A stretch of 64,000 bases of DNA from a bacterium 1XD42-54 (GTDB lineage Bacteria > Bacillota > Clostridia > Lachnospirales > Lachnospiraceae). The notes beneath the pieces are model-generated. The model was not told the DNA's origin. It searched no databases and saw nothing but the letters and a program-made list of their open reading frames with translations. Shown here in pieces: positions 43,120 through 52,084 of the stretch. Positions within the stretch are counted from its first letter, which is position 1. Each line of letters opens with the position of its first letter. The stretch is taken from positions 335,782-399,781 of the forward strand of contig RAZH01000002.1 of NCBI GenBank assembly GCA_003612585.1, written 5' to 3'. The translations under genes were made by a program, and so were the position numbers.

Positions 43120-45690
43120 ATGGAGCATAACCATATAAAGATAAGAAACAAGACAACCCGTTTTCTGACGGCCAGTTTTATCGGGCTGGTGCTATTTAGC
43201 TCCATTGTCTTTGGTTTTCTGGCTTTGTTTATGAACAATAGAAGTGCGCAGACGATTCATGAGGTCGGTGAGTTGTATATGACCGGAATGGGTGAAGAGC
43301 TGTGCAAGCATTTTGAGACGACGATAGAATTGAGATTTCGACAGGTAGAGGGTCTGGTGGAGGTTGTGCAGCTGGAAGATGATGCCAATGCAGAAAAGCT
43401 GTATGAGGAGCTGATTTACAGAGCGCAGGTCAGAGATTTTGATTATCTGGCTATGTGTTCTGAGGATGGTACCTTTGATACGCTCTATGGGGAGTCGATT
43501 CAGGCGCTTAACCCGGAACCTTTCCTGGATGCTCTGAACAGAGGAGAGAAAAGAGTTGCGCTTGGATACGATTCCTCGGGCAATGAGGTGGTGCTTTTTG
43601 GAGTTTCAGCTGAGTATCCTATGAAAAATGGAGAAATGAGTACCGCAGTGGTGGCAGCTGTTCCGAAAAAGTATATCAGCGACACACTTTCTTTGGAGGA
43701 TGAAGAGTCTTTGCTGTACTGCCATATATTAAGAAGAGACGGAAGTTTTGTGATCAGTAATTCCAATACAGAGCTGTTGGAGCATTTTGGAATTACTTTG
43801 TCGCATGATGGCACGGATAGTTCTGAGAAGACGCTGGCAGATTATCTGGAAGGGCTTGCGTCTGCGGCGGAGGAGGGAACTGCCTATTCCTCTATTATAT
43901 CCTTGGAAGAAGGGCTGAGGCAGATTTATGGAACACCGTTGCCCTTCTCAGAGTGGTATCTGATTATGGTGATGCCATACAGTGAGCTGGATGAGGCTGT
44001 GAACGGCTTAAGTGTTCAGCGTATGGTGGTGACTCTGGCAGCGTGCGGCGCAATACTTGTTTTGTTGATCCTGATTTTTATCCGGTATTTTGCACTGACG
44101 CGTCAGCAGCTTCAGGAGCTTGAGGAGGCCAGACAGACTGCTGTCGAGGCATCGAAGGCAAAAAGTGAATTTCTTTCTAATATGAGCCATGATATCCGCA
44201 CACCGATGAATGCGATTGTAGGTATGACTGCGATAGCAGTGTCCCATATAGATGACCGGGAACAGGTATATAGCTGTCTGAAAAAAATTGCAATGTCGAG
44301 TAAGCATCTGCTGGGGCTGATCAATGATGTACTGGATATGTCAAAAATAGAAAGCGGTAAAATGACACTCACGATGGATCAGGTTTCCCTGCGTGAGGTT
44401 GTGGAAGGGCTTGTCAGCATTGTGCAGTCACAGGTAAAGGCCAAGAAACAAAGTTTTGACGTACATATTGAAAATATTGTGACTGAAAACGTCTATTGTG
44501 ACAGTGTGCGTCTGAATCAGATATTGCTCAATCTTTTGTCGAATGCGACAAAATATACGCCGGAGGGCGGGGCAATTGAATTATGTATGATAGAAGAGGA
44601 GTCCCCCAAAGGCGAGGATTACGTCAGAATTCATATCAGAGTCAAGGATAATGGAATCGGAATGTCTCAGGAGTTCCTGAACAAAATATATGACTCCTAC
44701 AGCCGTGCGGATGGCGCCAGAATCCACAAGACAGAGGGCGCTGGTCTTGGAATGGCGATCACAAAGTATATCGTAGATGCAATGCAAGGGAAGATCGAGA
44801 TACGAAGCGAGCTTGGCAAGGGCACAGAGTTCCATGTCATTCTTGATTTTGAAAAAGCACAGATTGTGGAAGAGGATATGGTACTTCCGGCCTGGAATAT
44901 GCTTGTGGTGGATGATGATGAATTGTTATGTCAGACTGCTGTGGATGCGTTAAAATCAATTGGGATCAATGCGGATTGGACATTGAGCGGTGAAAGCGCA
45001 ATAAAAATGATAACAACGCATCATCAGAAGAGGGAAGATTATCAGATTATTTTACTTGACTGGAAATTGCCTGGCATGGATGGTATTCAGGTGGCAAAAG
45101 AGATCCGGCAAAGACTTGGCGAAGAGATTCCGATTATTCTGATTTCAGCTTACGACTGGAGTGAGTTTGAGACAGAGGCGCGCGAAGCCGGGATCAGTGG
45201 ATTTATCTCAAAGCCGTTGTTTAAGTCCACGTTGTTTTATGGACTGCGTCCGTTTGTGACAGGGCTTGAGTCGTCACAGGATGATGTACCGGAACAGGAT
45301 AGTGCTCTGAAAGGACGGCGTATCCTCCTGGCTGAGGATAATGATCTTAACTGGGAAATTGCCAGCGAACTGTTGTCTGATCTTGGACTGGAGCTTGAAT
45401 GGGCAGAAAACGGGCAGATCTGCTTAGAGAAATTCCAGGCGTCAAAAGTAGGATACTATGATGCAGTCTTTATGGATATCCGGATGCCAGTCATGACCGG
45501 TTATGAAGCCACAATAGCAATCAGGGGATTGAAGCGTTCCGATGCTTCTACGATTCCGATTATTGCGATGACGGCAGACGCTTTTTCAGAGGATATTCAG
45601 CATTGTCTGGATTGTGGCATGAATGCGCATGTCGCCAAGCCTATTGATATCGGCGAGATTGCCCGCCTGTTAAAAAAGCATCTGAATTAA
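43120..45690 (+). CDS. Hybrid sensor histidine kinase with two receiver domains
   Basis: An 856-residue membrane kinase. Two transmembrane helices (about 18-38 and 303-325) enclose a Cache-like extracellular sensor domain. The kinase core has its His near 356 (MSHDIRTPMNAIVG), an N-box (LNLLSNATKYTP), DNGIGMS and GAGLGMAITKYI. Two receivers follow: the first (about 592-705) with Asp in LLDWKLPGMDG, the second (about 732-850) with Asp in VFMDIRMPVMTG. Both keep the acceptor Asp and the conserved Lys. There is no visible Hpt or output domain, so a separate partner is needed. The start is ATG 43120 behind AGGAGGG; GTG 43093 lies upstream of that site. Confidence 0.93.
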   Translation: MEHNHIKIRNKTTRFLTASFIGLVLFSSIVFGFLALFMNNRSAQTIHEVGELYMTGMGEELCKHFETTIELRFRQVEGLVEVVQLEDDANAEKLYEELIYRAQVRDFDYLAMCSEDGTFDTLYGESIQALNPEPFLDALNRGEKRVALGYDSSGNEVVLFGVSAEYPMKNGEMSTAVVAAVPKKYISDTLSLEDEESLLYCHILRRDGSFVISNSNTELLEHFGITLSHDGTDSSEKTLADYLEGLASAAEEGTAYSSIISLEEGLRQIYGTPLPFSEWYLIMVMPYSELDEAVNGLSVQRMVVTLAACGAILVLLILIFIRYFALTRQQLQELEEARQTAVEASKAKSEFLSNMSHDIRTPMNAIVGMTAIAVSHIDDREQVYSCLKKIAMSSKHLLGLINDVLDMSKIESGKMTLTMDQVSLREVVEGLVSIVQSQVKAKKQSFDVHIENIVTENVYCDSVRLNQILLNLLSNATKYTPEGGAIELCMIEEESPKGEDYVRIHIRVKDNGIGMSQEFLNKIYDSYSRADGARIHKTEGAGLGMAITKYIVDAMQGKIEIRSELGKGTEFHVILDFEKAQIVEEDMVLPAWNMLVVDDDELLCQTAVDALKSIGINADWTLSGESAIKMITTHHQKREDYQIILLDWKLPGMDGIQVAKEIRQRLGEEIPIILISAYDWSEFETEAREAGISGFISKPLFKSTLFYGLRPFVTGLESSQDDVPEQDSALKGRRILLAEDNDLNWEIASELLSDLGLELEWAENGQICLEKFQASKVGYYDAVFMDIRMPVMTGYEATIAIRGLKRSDASTIPIIAMTADAFSEDIQHCLDCGMNAHVAKPIDIGEIARLLKKHLN

Positions 45691-45698
45691 AAAATTTT

Positions 45699-45757
45699 AA
45701 AATGGGACGGTCACACCCGGAAAAATGTATTCCTGATGTGACCGTCCCATTTGATTG
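45699..45757. terminator. Bidirectional terminator between convergent genes
   Basis: AAATGGGACGGTCACA and TGTGACCGTCCCATTT form a perfect 16-bp stem between the hybrid kinase gene and the ABC-F gene. T-rich sequence follows on the - strand. Confidence 0.9.
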
Positions 45758-45789
45758 ATGGCAGAAGGAGCTGAAATGAAAAATAGTAT

Positions 45790-47703
45790 TTATTCAGACA
45801 ATTCCGCCCATTTTTCATACAGCATATCAAGTTTTTCCACAACTGAGGCTTTTTCATTGCTCAATTCAAGGCATTTAGCTATGTCGGTAAAAATTTCTTC
45901 TTTGGACATTAATGTGTCGATTTCTGCACTTCGTTTTTCTAAAGAAGCAATCTGGTCTTCTGTTTTTTTCAGTTCGTTCTGGCGTTTGCGTTCTTTGGCC
46001 TGTTCTTCTTTCTGGCGTGCCCAGCTTTCGCGCGAAGAGGCTGTATCTGGTTGCTGACTTCCAGGATTGGAAGGCGTCGGGGCGTATACTTTTGTCAGTT
46101 CCTCCGCTTTTTCCAGATAATAATCATAATTGCCGATATAATTGATCACAGTCTGATTTTTCAGTTCGAGGATACGGGAGGCAGTCTGATTGATAAAGTA
46201 TCGGTCATGGGATACGTACAGGACCGTTCCGGAATAATTACGTATGGCTTCCTCAAGGATTTCCTTTGAGGTAATATCCAGATGGTTTGTCGGCTCATCG
46301 AGAATCAGGAAGTTTGATTTTGAGAGCATGAGTTTTGCCAGAGCAAGACGTCCGCGTTCTCCGCCGCTCAGATCATGAATACGTTTGAACACATCATCAC
46401 CGGTGAACAGAAAAGCAGCCAGAATGTTGCGGATTTCTGTTCCTGTCATGTCCGGATAAACGTCAGAGATTTCTTCGACAAGCGTTTTATCCATATGGAG
46501 AAGCTGATGTTCCTGATCGTAATAGCCGATATGTACGCGGCTTCCCAGTGTGAAAGCGCCGGCATCGGCTGCTTCCAGTTCGTTTAAAATTTTCAGGATC
46601 GTGGTTTTACCTGTACCATTATCACCGATAATTGCGACTTTTTCACCGCGGCTGATCGTAAAATTCAAATCAGAGAAAAGCAGGTTCCCCGGAAAGGATT
46701 TGGCAAGATGTTCTACCTTGAGTACGTCGTTTCCGCTTGTGATCTGAGGGGAAAAATGAAGATGCATATCTGCGCGGATTTCCACCGGCTTTTCAAGCAC
46801 TTCGATTTTTTCAAGCATTTTTTCACGGCTCTCGGCGCGTTTGATTGATTTCTCACGATTAAAAGATTTCAATTTGGCGATGACCGCTTCCTGGTGTTTG
46901 ATTTCTTGCTGTTGGTTGAGGTAGGCCTTCCACGCTGTTTCACGAAGCTGTGCCTTTTTTTCAGCATAATCCGTATAATTTCCGGAAAAGGAGGTGATAC
47001 GGCCATTGTCCAGTTCGATGACTTTCGAGACTACCTTGTTCAGGAAATAGCGGTCGTGTGCGACGATGAGTACAGCGCCGCTGTAGTTCAGAAGATACGT
47101 CTCCAGCCATGCAATAGAGGTCAGATCCAGGTGGTTGATCGGCTCGTCCAAAAGCAGGAGATCCGGTTTGGATAAAAGTAACCGTCCAAGAGCTACCCGT
47201 GTTTTCTGCCCGCCGGAGAGCGTGCAGATCTGTTTGGAAAAATCTTCTTCCAGAAAACCAAGACCTTTGAGGACACCAGTTACTTCACTTTGCAGCGCAT
47301 AGCCGTTTTGATGTTCAAATTCCATAGAAATGCGGTTGTATTGTTCCATAAGCGCTTCCAGCTCAGTACCAGAAAGATGTTTCATTTCCTGCTCCATGGC
47401 GCGCAGACGCTGCTCCATTCTAAGAACATCCTGTTTTACCGAGAGAAGTTCCTCATAGATCGTGGCAGTGCTGTTTACGTCCTGATGCTGTGCCAGATAG
47501 CCGATCGTTTTTCCACGTGAGAGTGCCACCGTGCCGCTGTCCGGTTCAAATTCGCCGATGATCATCCGCAAAAGAGTTGTCTTGCCAGCTCCATTGATTC
47601 CTACAACAGCGACTTTTTCGTGTTCCTCGATATGGAAAGAGCCGCCGGAAATAATCACATCTGTACCGAAGGCTTTTGTTATATTCTGACATGAAAGTAT
47701 CAT
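45790..47703 (-). CDS. ABC-F family ATP-binding protein
   Basis: A 637-residue soluble protein with two ABC ATPase domains and no membrane segments. Domain 1 has Walker A GINGAGKTTLL and signature LSGGQKTRVALG; domain 2 has Walker A GDNGTGKTTIL and signature LSGGERGRLALAK. Both Walker B motifs keep DEP (LLLLDEPINHLD, LILDEPTNHLD). A charged linker joins them and a coiled coil forms the C-terminus (QKEEQAKERKRQNELKK). ABC-F proteins act on the ribosome; some rescue stalled ribosomes and some protect against antibiotics. The arrangement is closest to YdiF-type house-keeping members, but resistance function cannot be excluded. Confidence 0.93.
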   Translation of the reverse strand: MILSCQNITKAFGTDVIISGGSFHIEEHEKVAVVGINGAGKTTLLRMIIGEFEPDSGTVALSRGKTIGYLAQHQDVNSTATIYEELLSVKQDVLRMEQRLRAMEQEMKHLSGTELEALMEQYNRISMEFEHQNGYALQSEVTGVLKGLGFLEEDFSKQICTLSGGQKTRVALGRLLLSKPDLLLLDEPINHLDLTSIAWLETYLLNYSGAVLIVAHDRYFLNKVVSKVIELDNGRITSFSGNYTDYAEKKAQLRETAWKAYLNQQQEIKHQEAVIAKLKSFNREKSIKRAESREKMLEKIEVLEKPVEIRADMHLHFSPQITSGNDVLKVEHLAKSFPGNLLFSDLNFTISRGEKVAIIGDNGTGKTTILKILNELEAADAGAFTLGSRVHIGYYDQEHQLLHMDKTLVEEISDVYPDMTGTEIRNILAAFLFTGDDVFKRIHDLSGGERGRLALAKLMLSKSNFLILDEPTNHLDITSKEILEEAIRNYSGTVLYVSHDRYFINQTASRILELKNQTVINYIGNYDYYLEKAEELTKVYAPTPSNPGSQQPDTASSRESWARQKEEQAKERKRQNELKKTEDQIASLEKRSAEIDTLMSKEEIFTDIAKCLELSNEKASVVEKLDMLYEKWAELSE

Positions 47704-47735
47704 AAGTTTACTCCTTATATATAGAATCTCTTTTT

Positions 47736-47763
47736 ATTATAACGAAAATTGAAAAAAAGACAA
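47736..47763 (-). promoter_or_regulatory. Promoter of the ABC-F gene
   Basis: Read on the - strand, TTGTCT (47763-47758) and TATAAT (47741-47736) are 16 bases apart. It diverges from the rex promoter. Confidence 0.65.
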
Positions 47764-47778
47764 TATTTGGATACTTGA

Positions 47779-47807
47779 TTGACATAAAATTCATGGTTTA
47801 GTATAAT
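47779..47807 (+). promoter_or_regulatory. Sigma-A promoter of rex
   Basis: Consensus TTGACA (47779-47784), a 17-base spacer, TATAAT (47802-47807). Confidence 0.88.
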
Positions 47808-47842
47808 AACTCTATATGTAAAAGATGAAAGAGGCGTAAAAA

Positions 47843-48478
47843 GTGGACGAACATGGAATCTCAAAAGTAGTAGTGAAACGGTTGCCGCGGTATTATCGGT
47901 ATCTTGGTGATCTTCTGGAGGCAAAGGTTGAACGCATTTCATCGAATGAACTGAGTGATATGATGAATGTGACTGCTTCACAGATTCGTCAGGATTTGAA
48001 TAATTTTGGAGGATTTGGCCAGCAGGGGTACGGATACAATGTAAAATATCTTCACAGTGAGATTGGAAAGATTCTTGGTCTTGACAAGACGTACAATATG
48101 GTTATCATAGGAGCCGGAAATCTGGGACAGGCTTTGGCTAACTATGTTAAATTTGAAAAGCGGGGTTTTCTGGTAAAAGGTATTTTCGACGTAAATTCCA
48201 GACTGCGCGGAGTGTCAGTTCGTGGCATTGAAATCCGCATGATAGAAGAGCTTCCGGAGTTTATAGAAGAAAATCAGATTCAGATTGCCGCGCTTACGCT
48301 TCCCAAAAGCGGGGCAGAGTCGGTAGCTCCAATGCTGGTTGAAAACGGTGTGAAAGCGATCTGGAATTTTGCGCATACGGATCTTCATCTACCAAAGGAT
48401 GTCGTTGTGGAGAATGTCCATTTATCAGAGAGCCTGATGCAGCTTTCTTATAAGCTGACACATGCAGAAAAACGATAA
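47843..48478 (+). CDS. rex: Redox-sensing transcriptional repressor Rex
   Basis: A 211-residue dimeric repressor that senses the NADH/NAD+ ratio and controls fermentation genes. An N-terminal winged helix (KRLPRYYRYLGDLLE, SSNELSDMMNVTASQIRQDL) is followed by a Rossmann domain (VIIGAGNLGQALANY) and a C-terminal swapped helix. NFGGFGQQGYGYNV is the Rex hallmark linking them. It starts at GTG 47843 behind AAAGAGG. It plausibly regulates the ldhA in this window, but no clear Rex operator was seen there. Confidence 0.96.
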   Translation: MDEHGISKVVVKRLPRYYRYLGDLLEAKVERISSNELSDMMNVTASQIRQDLNNFGGFGQQGYGYNVKYLHSEIGKILGLDKTYNMVIIGAGNLGQALANYVKFEKRGFLVKGIFDVNSRLRGVSVRGIEIRMIEELPEFIEENQIQIAALTLPKSGAESVAPMLVENGVKAIWNFAHTDLHLPKDVVVENVHLSESLMQLSYKLTHAEKR

Positions 48479-48513
48479 GCGATTTGTGAGAGCGAGAGGT
48501 CACTGAAACGGAC

Positions 48514-48614
48514 GGAGCATGATAAAACGCGCAAAAACGGGGTTTCGAGGCAAACAAGTCCCCTATTTTGTATATTTTATCATGGTTCTGATTTTGAAAT
48601 TGTGTTTCGAATCA
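48514..48614 (+). ncRNA. Two-hairpin conserved element, copy B
   Basis: Outer stem CATGATAAAA (48518-48527) pairs with TTTTATCATG (48575-48584); the inner core has CAAAA/TTTTG (48532-48536 with 48566-48570) and GGGG/CCCC around a 17-base loop TTTCGAGGCAAACAAGT. Hairpin 2 pairs TGATT (48589-48593) with AATCA (48610-48614) around a loop containing GTGTTTC. It lies 35 bases after rex and 145 bases before nnr. Core and loop match copy A at 40821-40932, while the outer stems differ. Confidence 0.55.
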
Positions 48615-48757
48615 ATCATAAATATATAGTGAGCGGAGAGGCTTGAAAAGGCCTTTGGCGTTTAGGGCCTGTATAGCATGGACGGGGGCAGTTTATACTT
48701 CTCGTGCCGTGAAGTATACAGGTTTTTGTATATATAGATGTTAAGAAGGAACTTATT

Positions 48758-50278
48758 ATGGAATTTCTGGTGAATGCATTGCAAATGAAAAAATACGACA
48801 GTGGTACCATACAGCAACTCGGAATTCCTGCGCTTGTTTTGATGGAGCGGGCTGCGTTGTGTGTGACGGAGGAGATGGAGCGGGAGGGATATCTGGAAGG
48901 ACAGGTTTTAGTCGTATGCGGAGCCGGGAACAATGGTGGGGATGGGTTTGCTGTTGCGAGGCTGCTTGTACAGCGCAGTGTGGACGTTACGGTAGTTTTT
49001 GTCGGAAAAGAAGAGGCTTTGTCAGAAGAAGCAAGAATTCAGAAGAAAATTTGTGAAAATTGTGGAATAAAAATCAGCACCAATTTATACATGCGTGAAT
49101 ATACTACTATAGTAGATGCCATTTTTGGCATTGGACTTTCCCGAAACGTAGAAGGACCGTATCTAGAGCTGATTGAGTGGATCAATCGGCAGTCGTCTTA
49201 TGTTGTGGCAGTGGATATTCCTTCGGGTGTTTCTGCCGATACCGGACAGGTTTTGGGAACGGCAGTTCGGGCTGATTTGACGGTAACGTTTGCTTACCGC
49301 AAAATGGGGCAGTTGTTATATCCGGGCGCTTCTTATTGCGGCAAAATTGTCTGTCGTGATATTGGGATATCGGCACAGTATTTTACGGGAGAAGAAAATC
49401 CATCCAATGTTTTTACTTATACAAAGGAAGATCTGTCAGACATTCCAAAGCGAAGACCTTATTCCAATAAAGGGTCGTACGGGAAGGTACTTCTGATCGC
49501 GGGAAGCAAAGGAATGAGCGGTGCTGCATGTCTTGCCGCGCGGGCAGCGTATCGGACGGGATGTGGCCTTGTCAGAGTATTTACCCCGGAAAGTAACCGC
49601 CAGGTGATTCAGACGTATCTGCCGGAGGCGATTGTAACTGTATGGGAAGGGGATTCTTTTCCAGAGCAGGAGCTGATGGCAGCGCTTGCATGGTCGGATG
49701 TGGCTGGGATTGGTCCGGGGGTTGGTACGGGAGAGATACAGAGAGAAATACTGACACATGTTCTTACACAGTATGATAAGCCTCTGGTGATTGACGCCGA
49801 TGGGCTGAACCTTCTGGCAAAAGAGACAGAGATTCTGAAAAAGGTGCGTTCGCCGGTTATTCTGACGCCGCATGTCGGCGAAATGGAACGGCTGATCGGT
49901 ATGAATAAAGAAGAATTTCTGAAGGATATTGTAAATACAGTTTGCGAATTTGCAAAAGAATACAAGGTGATCTGTGCCCTGAAAGATGCGAGAACAGTTG
50001 TGTCGGATGGGGCAAGCATATATGTGAATACATCCGGAAACAGCGGCATGGCGACCGGGGGTTCGGGGGATGTACTGACCGGAATTGTTTTGGGGTTGCT
50101 TTCACAGGGAATGTCACCGTTTGAGGCGGCATCTGTGGGCGTATATTTGCATGGCCTTGCGGGAGATGAAGCGCGCAGGAAATCTAGTGCGTACGGTATG
50201 CTTGCCGGAGATATTGCAGAGGAGGTCGGTGTGGTATTAAAGGCAGCAGATGTGACGGCGGAGAAGGCAGAGCTGTGA
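48758..50278 (+). CDS. nnr: Bifunctional NAD(P)H-hydrate epimerase / ADP-dependent dehydratase
   Basis: A 506-residue metabolite-repair enzyme. The N-terminal YjeF domain (about 1-215) epimerises damaged NAD(P)HX and contains VVCGAGNNGGDGFAVARL. The C-terminal ribokinase-like domain (about 225-500) dehydrates the S-form using ADP and contains GPGVGTGEIQ, LTPHVGEMERL and MATGGSGDVLTGIVLGLL. ATG 48758 follows AAGAAGG. In many Firmicutes acpS precedes this gene; it is absent here. alr follows after 100 bases. Confidence 0.95.
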   Translation: MEFLVNALQMKKYDSGTIQQLGIPALVLMERAALCVTEEMEREGYLEGQVLVVCGAGNNGGDGFAVARLLVQRSVDVTVVFVGKEEALSEEARIQKKICENCGIKISTNLYMREYTTIVDAIFGIGLSRNVEGPYLELIEWINRQSSYVVAVDIPSGVSADTGQVLGTAVRADLTVTFAYRKMGQLLYPGASYCGKIVCRDIGISAQYFTGEENPSNVFTYTKEDLSDIPKRRPYSNKGSYGKVLLIAGSKGMSGAACLAARAAYRTGCGLVRVFTPESNRQVIQTYLPEAIVTVWEGDSFPEQELMAALAWSDVAGIGPGVGTGEIQREILTHVLTQYDKPLVIDADGLNLLAKETEILKKVRSPVILTPHVGEMERLIGMNKEEFLKDIVNTVCEFAKEYKVICALKDARTVVSDGASIYVNTSGNSGMATGGSGDVLTGIVLGLLSQGMSPFEAASVGVYLHGLAGDEARRKSSAYGMLAGDIAEEVGVVLKAADVTAEKAEL

Positions 50279-50378
50279 AGGAATATTAAATTGCCAGAAA
50301 TACAAAAATAAAGAACAGGGATAAAAACACAGAACGGACAGAATACCGGAAACAGGAACAGAAAGGCCAGGGCAGGGT

Positions 50379-51506
50379 ATGGAAAAACACGGAAGGATGA
50401 CCGCATATATCCACATGGATGCAATTGCGGAGAATTTCAGCAATATGAAAAAAAATCTGAGGCAGGACACGCAGATGGTGGCAGTCATAAAGACGGACGG
50501 GTATGGGCATGGCGCGGTTCCGATTGCGCAGATGACGGAGGCGTATGACTATATTTGGGGATTTGCAGTGGCGGCTGTCTCGGAGGCCAGGGAATTAAGA
50601 GAGGCCGGAATTAAAAAACCGGTGCTGATTTTGGGCTATACCTTTGAGGAAGATTATGAGTGGATGGCGACAAATAGTATTCGTCCGGCTGTTTTTACAT
50701 ATGAAATGGCACAGGCATTTTCCGATGCAGCCGGGAAGGCAGGTGTCTGTGCTCCGGTCCATGTGGCGGTGGATACGGGAATGTCCAGGATTGGTGTGAC
50801 CTGTGACGGGCCAGGGGCAGACCTGGCAGAGCAGATTGGTCGTTTGCCGGGGCTTTTTATAGAAGGTGTTTTTACACACTTTGCGAAGGCAGATGAAACG
50901 GATAAAACCTTTACGAAGACTCAGATTGAACGATTTGCAGCATTTTGCGCTGACCTGAAAAAACGGGGATTTGAGAAACTGATCAGGCATTGCTCCAACA
51001 GCGCGGGGATTCTTGAGATTCCTGAGGCAAATATGGATATGGCGAGAGCCGGAATCAGTATTTATGGCATTTATCCATCGAATGAGGTGAACCGGAAGTT
51101 CGTAAAGCTGTGTCCGGCCATGGAATTAAAATCTCATATTGTGTACGTGAAGACAATAGAACCGGGAACTTCGGTCAGTTATGGCGGAACATTTACTGCG
51201 GAAAAAGAAATGAAGATTGCGACCATTCCGGTTGGCTATGGGGACGGCTATCCACGAAGCCTGAGCAACAAAGGATATGTTTTGATAGGTGGAAAACGCG
51301 CGAAGATTCTGGGACGCGTATGTATGGATCAATTTATGGTGGATGTTACTGGACTGGACGTGCACGTGTTGGATGAGGTGACGCTACTTGGACGTGATCA
51401 GGATGAGGAGATTACGCTGGAGGAGCTGGATCAGCTGTCGGGAAGATTTCCTTATGAGTTTGTTTGCGATATCGGAAAAAGGGTTCCAAGGAAATATATC
51501 AGATAA
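50379..51506 (+). CDS. alr: Alanine racemase
   Basis: A 375-residue PLP enzyme interconverting L- and D-alanine for peptidoglycan synthesis. The PLP lysine is in MVAVIKTDGYGHGAVP, the catalytic tyrosine in IPVGYGDGYPRSLSN, and RVCMDQFMVDVT is the conserved C-terminal segment. Length is normal. ATG 50379 follows a weak GGCAGGG site. The order nnr, alr, mazF-type toxin matches the alr-ndoA neighbourhood of other Firmicutes. It would also supply D-alanine to any D-alanylation pathway. Confidence 0.96.
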   Translation: MEKHGRMTAYIHMDAIAENFSNMKKNLRQDTQMVAVIKTDGYGHGAVPIAQMTEAYDYIWGFAVAAVSEARELREAGIKKPVLILGYTFEEDYEWMATNSIRPAVFTYEMAQAFSDAAGKAGVCAPVHVAVDTGMSRIGVTCDGPGADLAEQIGRLPGLFIEGVFTHFAKADETDKTFTKTQIERFAAFCADLKKRGFEKLIRHCSNSAGILEIPEANMDMARAGISIYGIYPSNEVNRKFVKLCPAMELKSHIVYVKTIEPGTSVSYGGTFTAEKEMKIATIPVGYGDGYPRSLSNKGYVLIGGKRAKILGRVCMDQFMVDVTGLDVHVLDEVTLLGRDQDEEITLEELDQLSGRFPYEFVCDIGKRVPRKYIR

Positions 51507-51637
51507 GAGTGAAGGAATCATTTTTGAATGAATCAGGTTGTCTGAAAAATATTTCACATAGGTGTATATACAGAAGAAACAGGGAAATACTGAGAATATA
51601 AAGAGTACAAAAATCCTTGTATCGGAGTGTGAATTGT

Positions 51638-51985
51638 GTGAATATTAGAAGAGGAGACATTTTTTATGCGGATCTGCGTCCGGTAGTCGGATCAGAACAG
51701 GGCGGTGTGCGTCCGGTGCTGATTATTCAGAACAACATTGGCAACCGACATAGCCCTACCGTAATCTGTGCCGCGATTACTTCGAAGATGAACAAGGCGA
51801 AGCTGCCTACCCATGTGGAAATAGAAGCAGGAAAATATCAGATTGTAAAGGATTCCGTCATTCTTCTGGAACAGCTTCGGACAATCGACAAACGCCGTCT
51901 CAGGGACCGGGTGTGTCATTTGGATGAGCCTTTGCTTTCTAGGGTTGACAAGGCACTTCAGGTGAGTCTGGAACTGATTACATAA
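51638..51985 (+). CDS. ndoA: MazF/PemK-type endoribonuclease toxin (NdoA/EndoA-like)
   Basis: A 115-residue toxin-fold RNase that cuts mRNA at short sites. [22 protein letters not shown] and [24 protein letters not shown] (read in parts [31 protein letters not shown]) match Bacillus NdoA closely, including the catalytic Arg and Thr. I start at GTG 51638 behind GGAGTGTGA; TTG 51617 would add seven unconserved residues. In Bacillus an antitoxin gene sits between alr and ndoA; here only 131 bases remain and no antitoxin ORF is visible. Confidence 0.92.
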   Translation: MNIRRGDIFYADLRPVVGSEQGGVRPVLIIQNNIGNRHSPTVICAAITSKMNKAKLPTHVEIEAGKYQIVKDSVILLEQLRTIDKRRLRDRVCHLDEPLLSRVDKALQVSLELIT

Positions 51986-52005
51986 GTTTCCGGGGATTTC
52001 AATTC

Positions 52006-52034
52006 TTGACGAATGATAGGGAAAATGCTATATT
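52006..52034 (+). promoter_or_regulatory. Promoter of the CNNM/CorC gene
   Basis: TTGACG at 52006-52011, a 17-base spacer, TATATT at 52029-52034. Confidence 0.75.
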
Positions 52035-52084
52035 GAATTAATGTATCTGATGATGTATCCGAATTTGAAGGAGTTATATACTTT

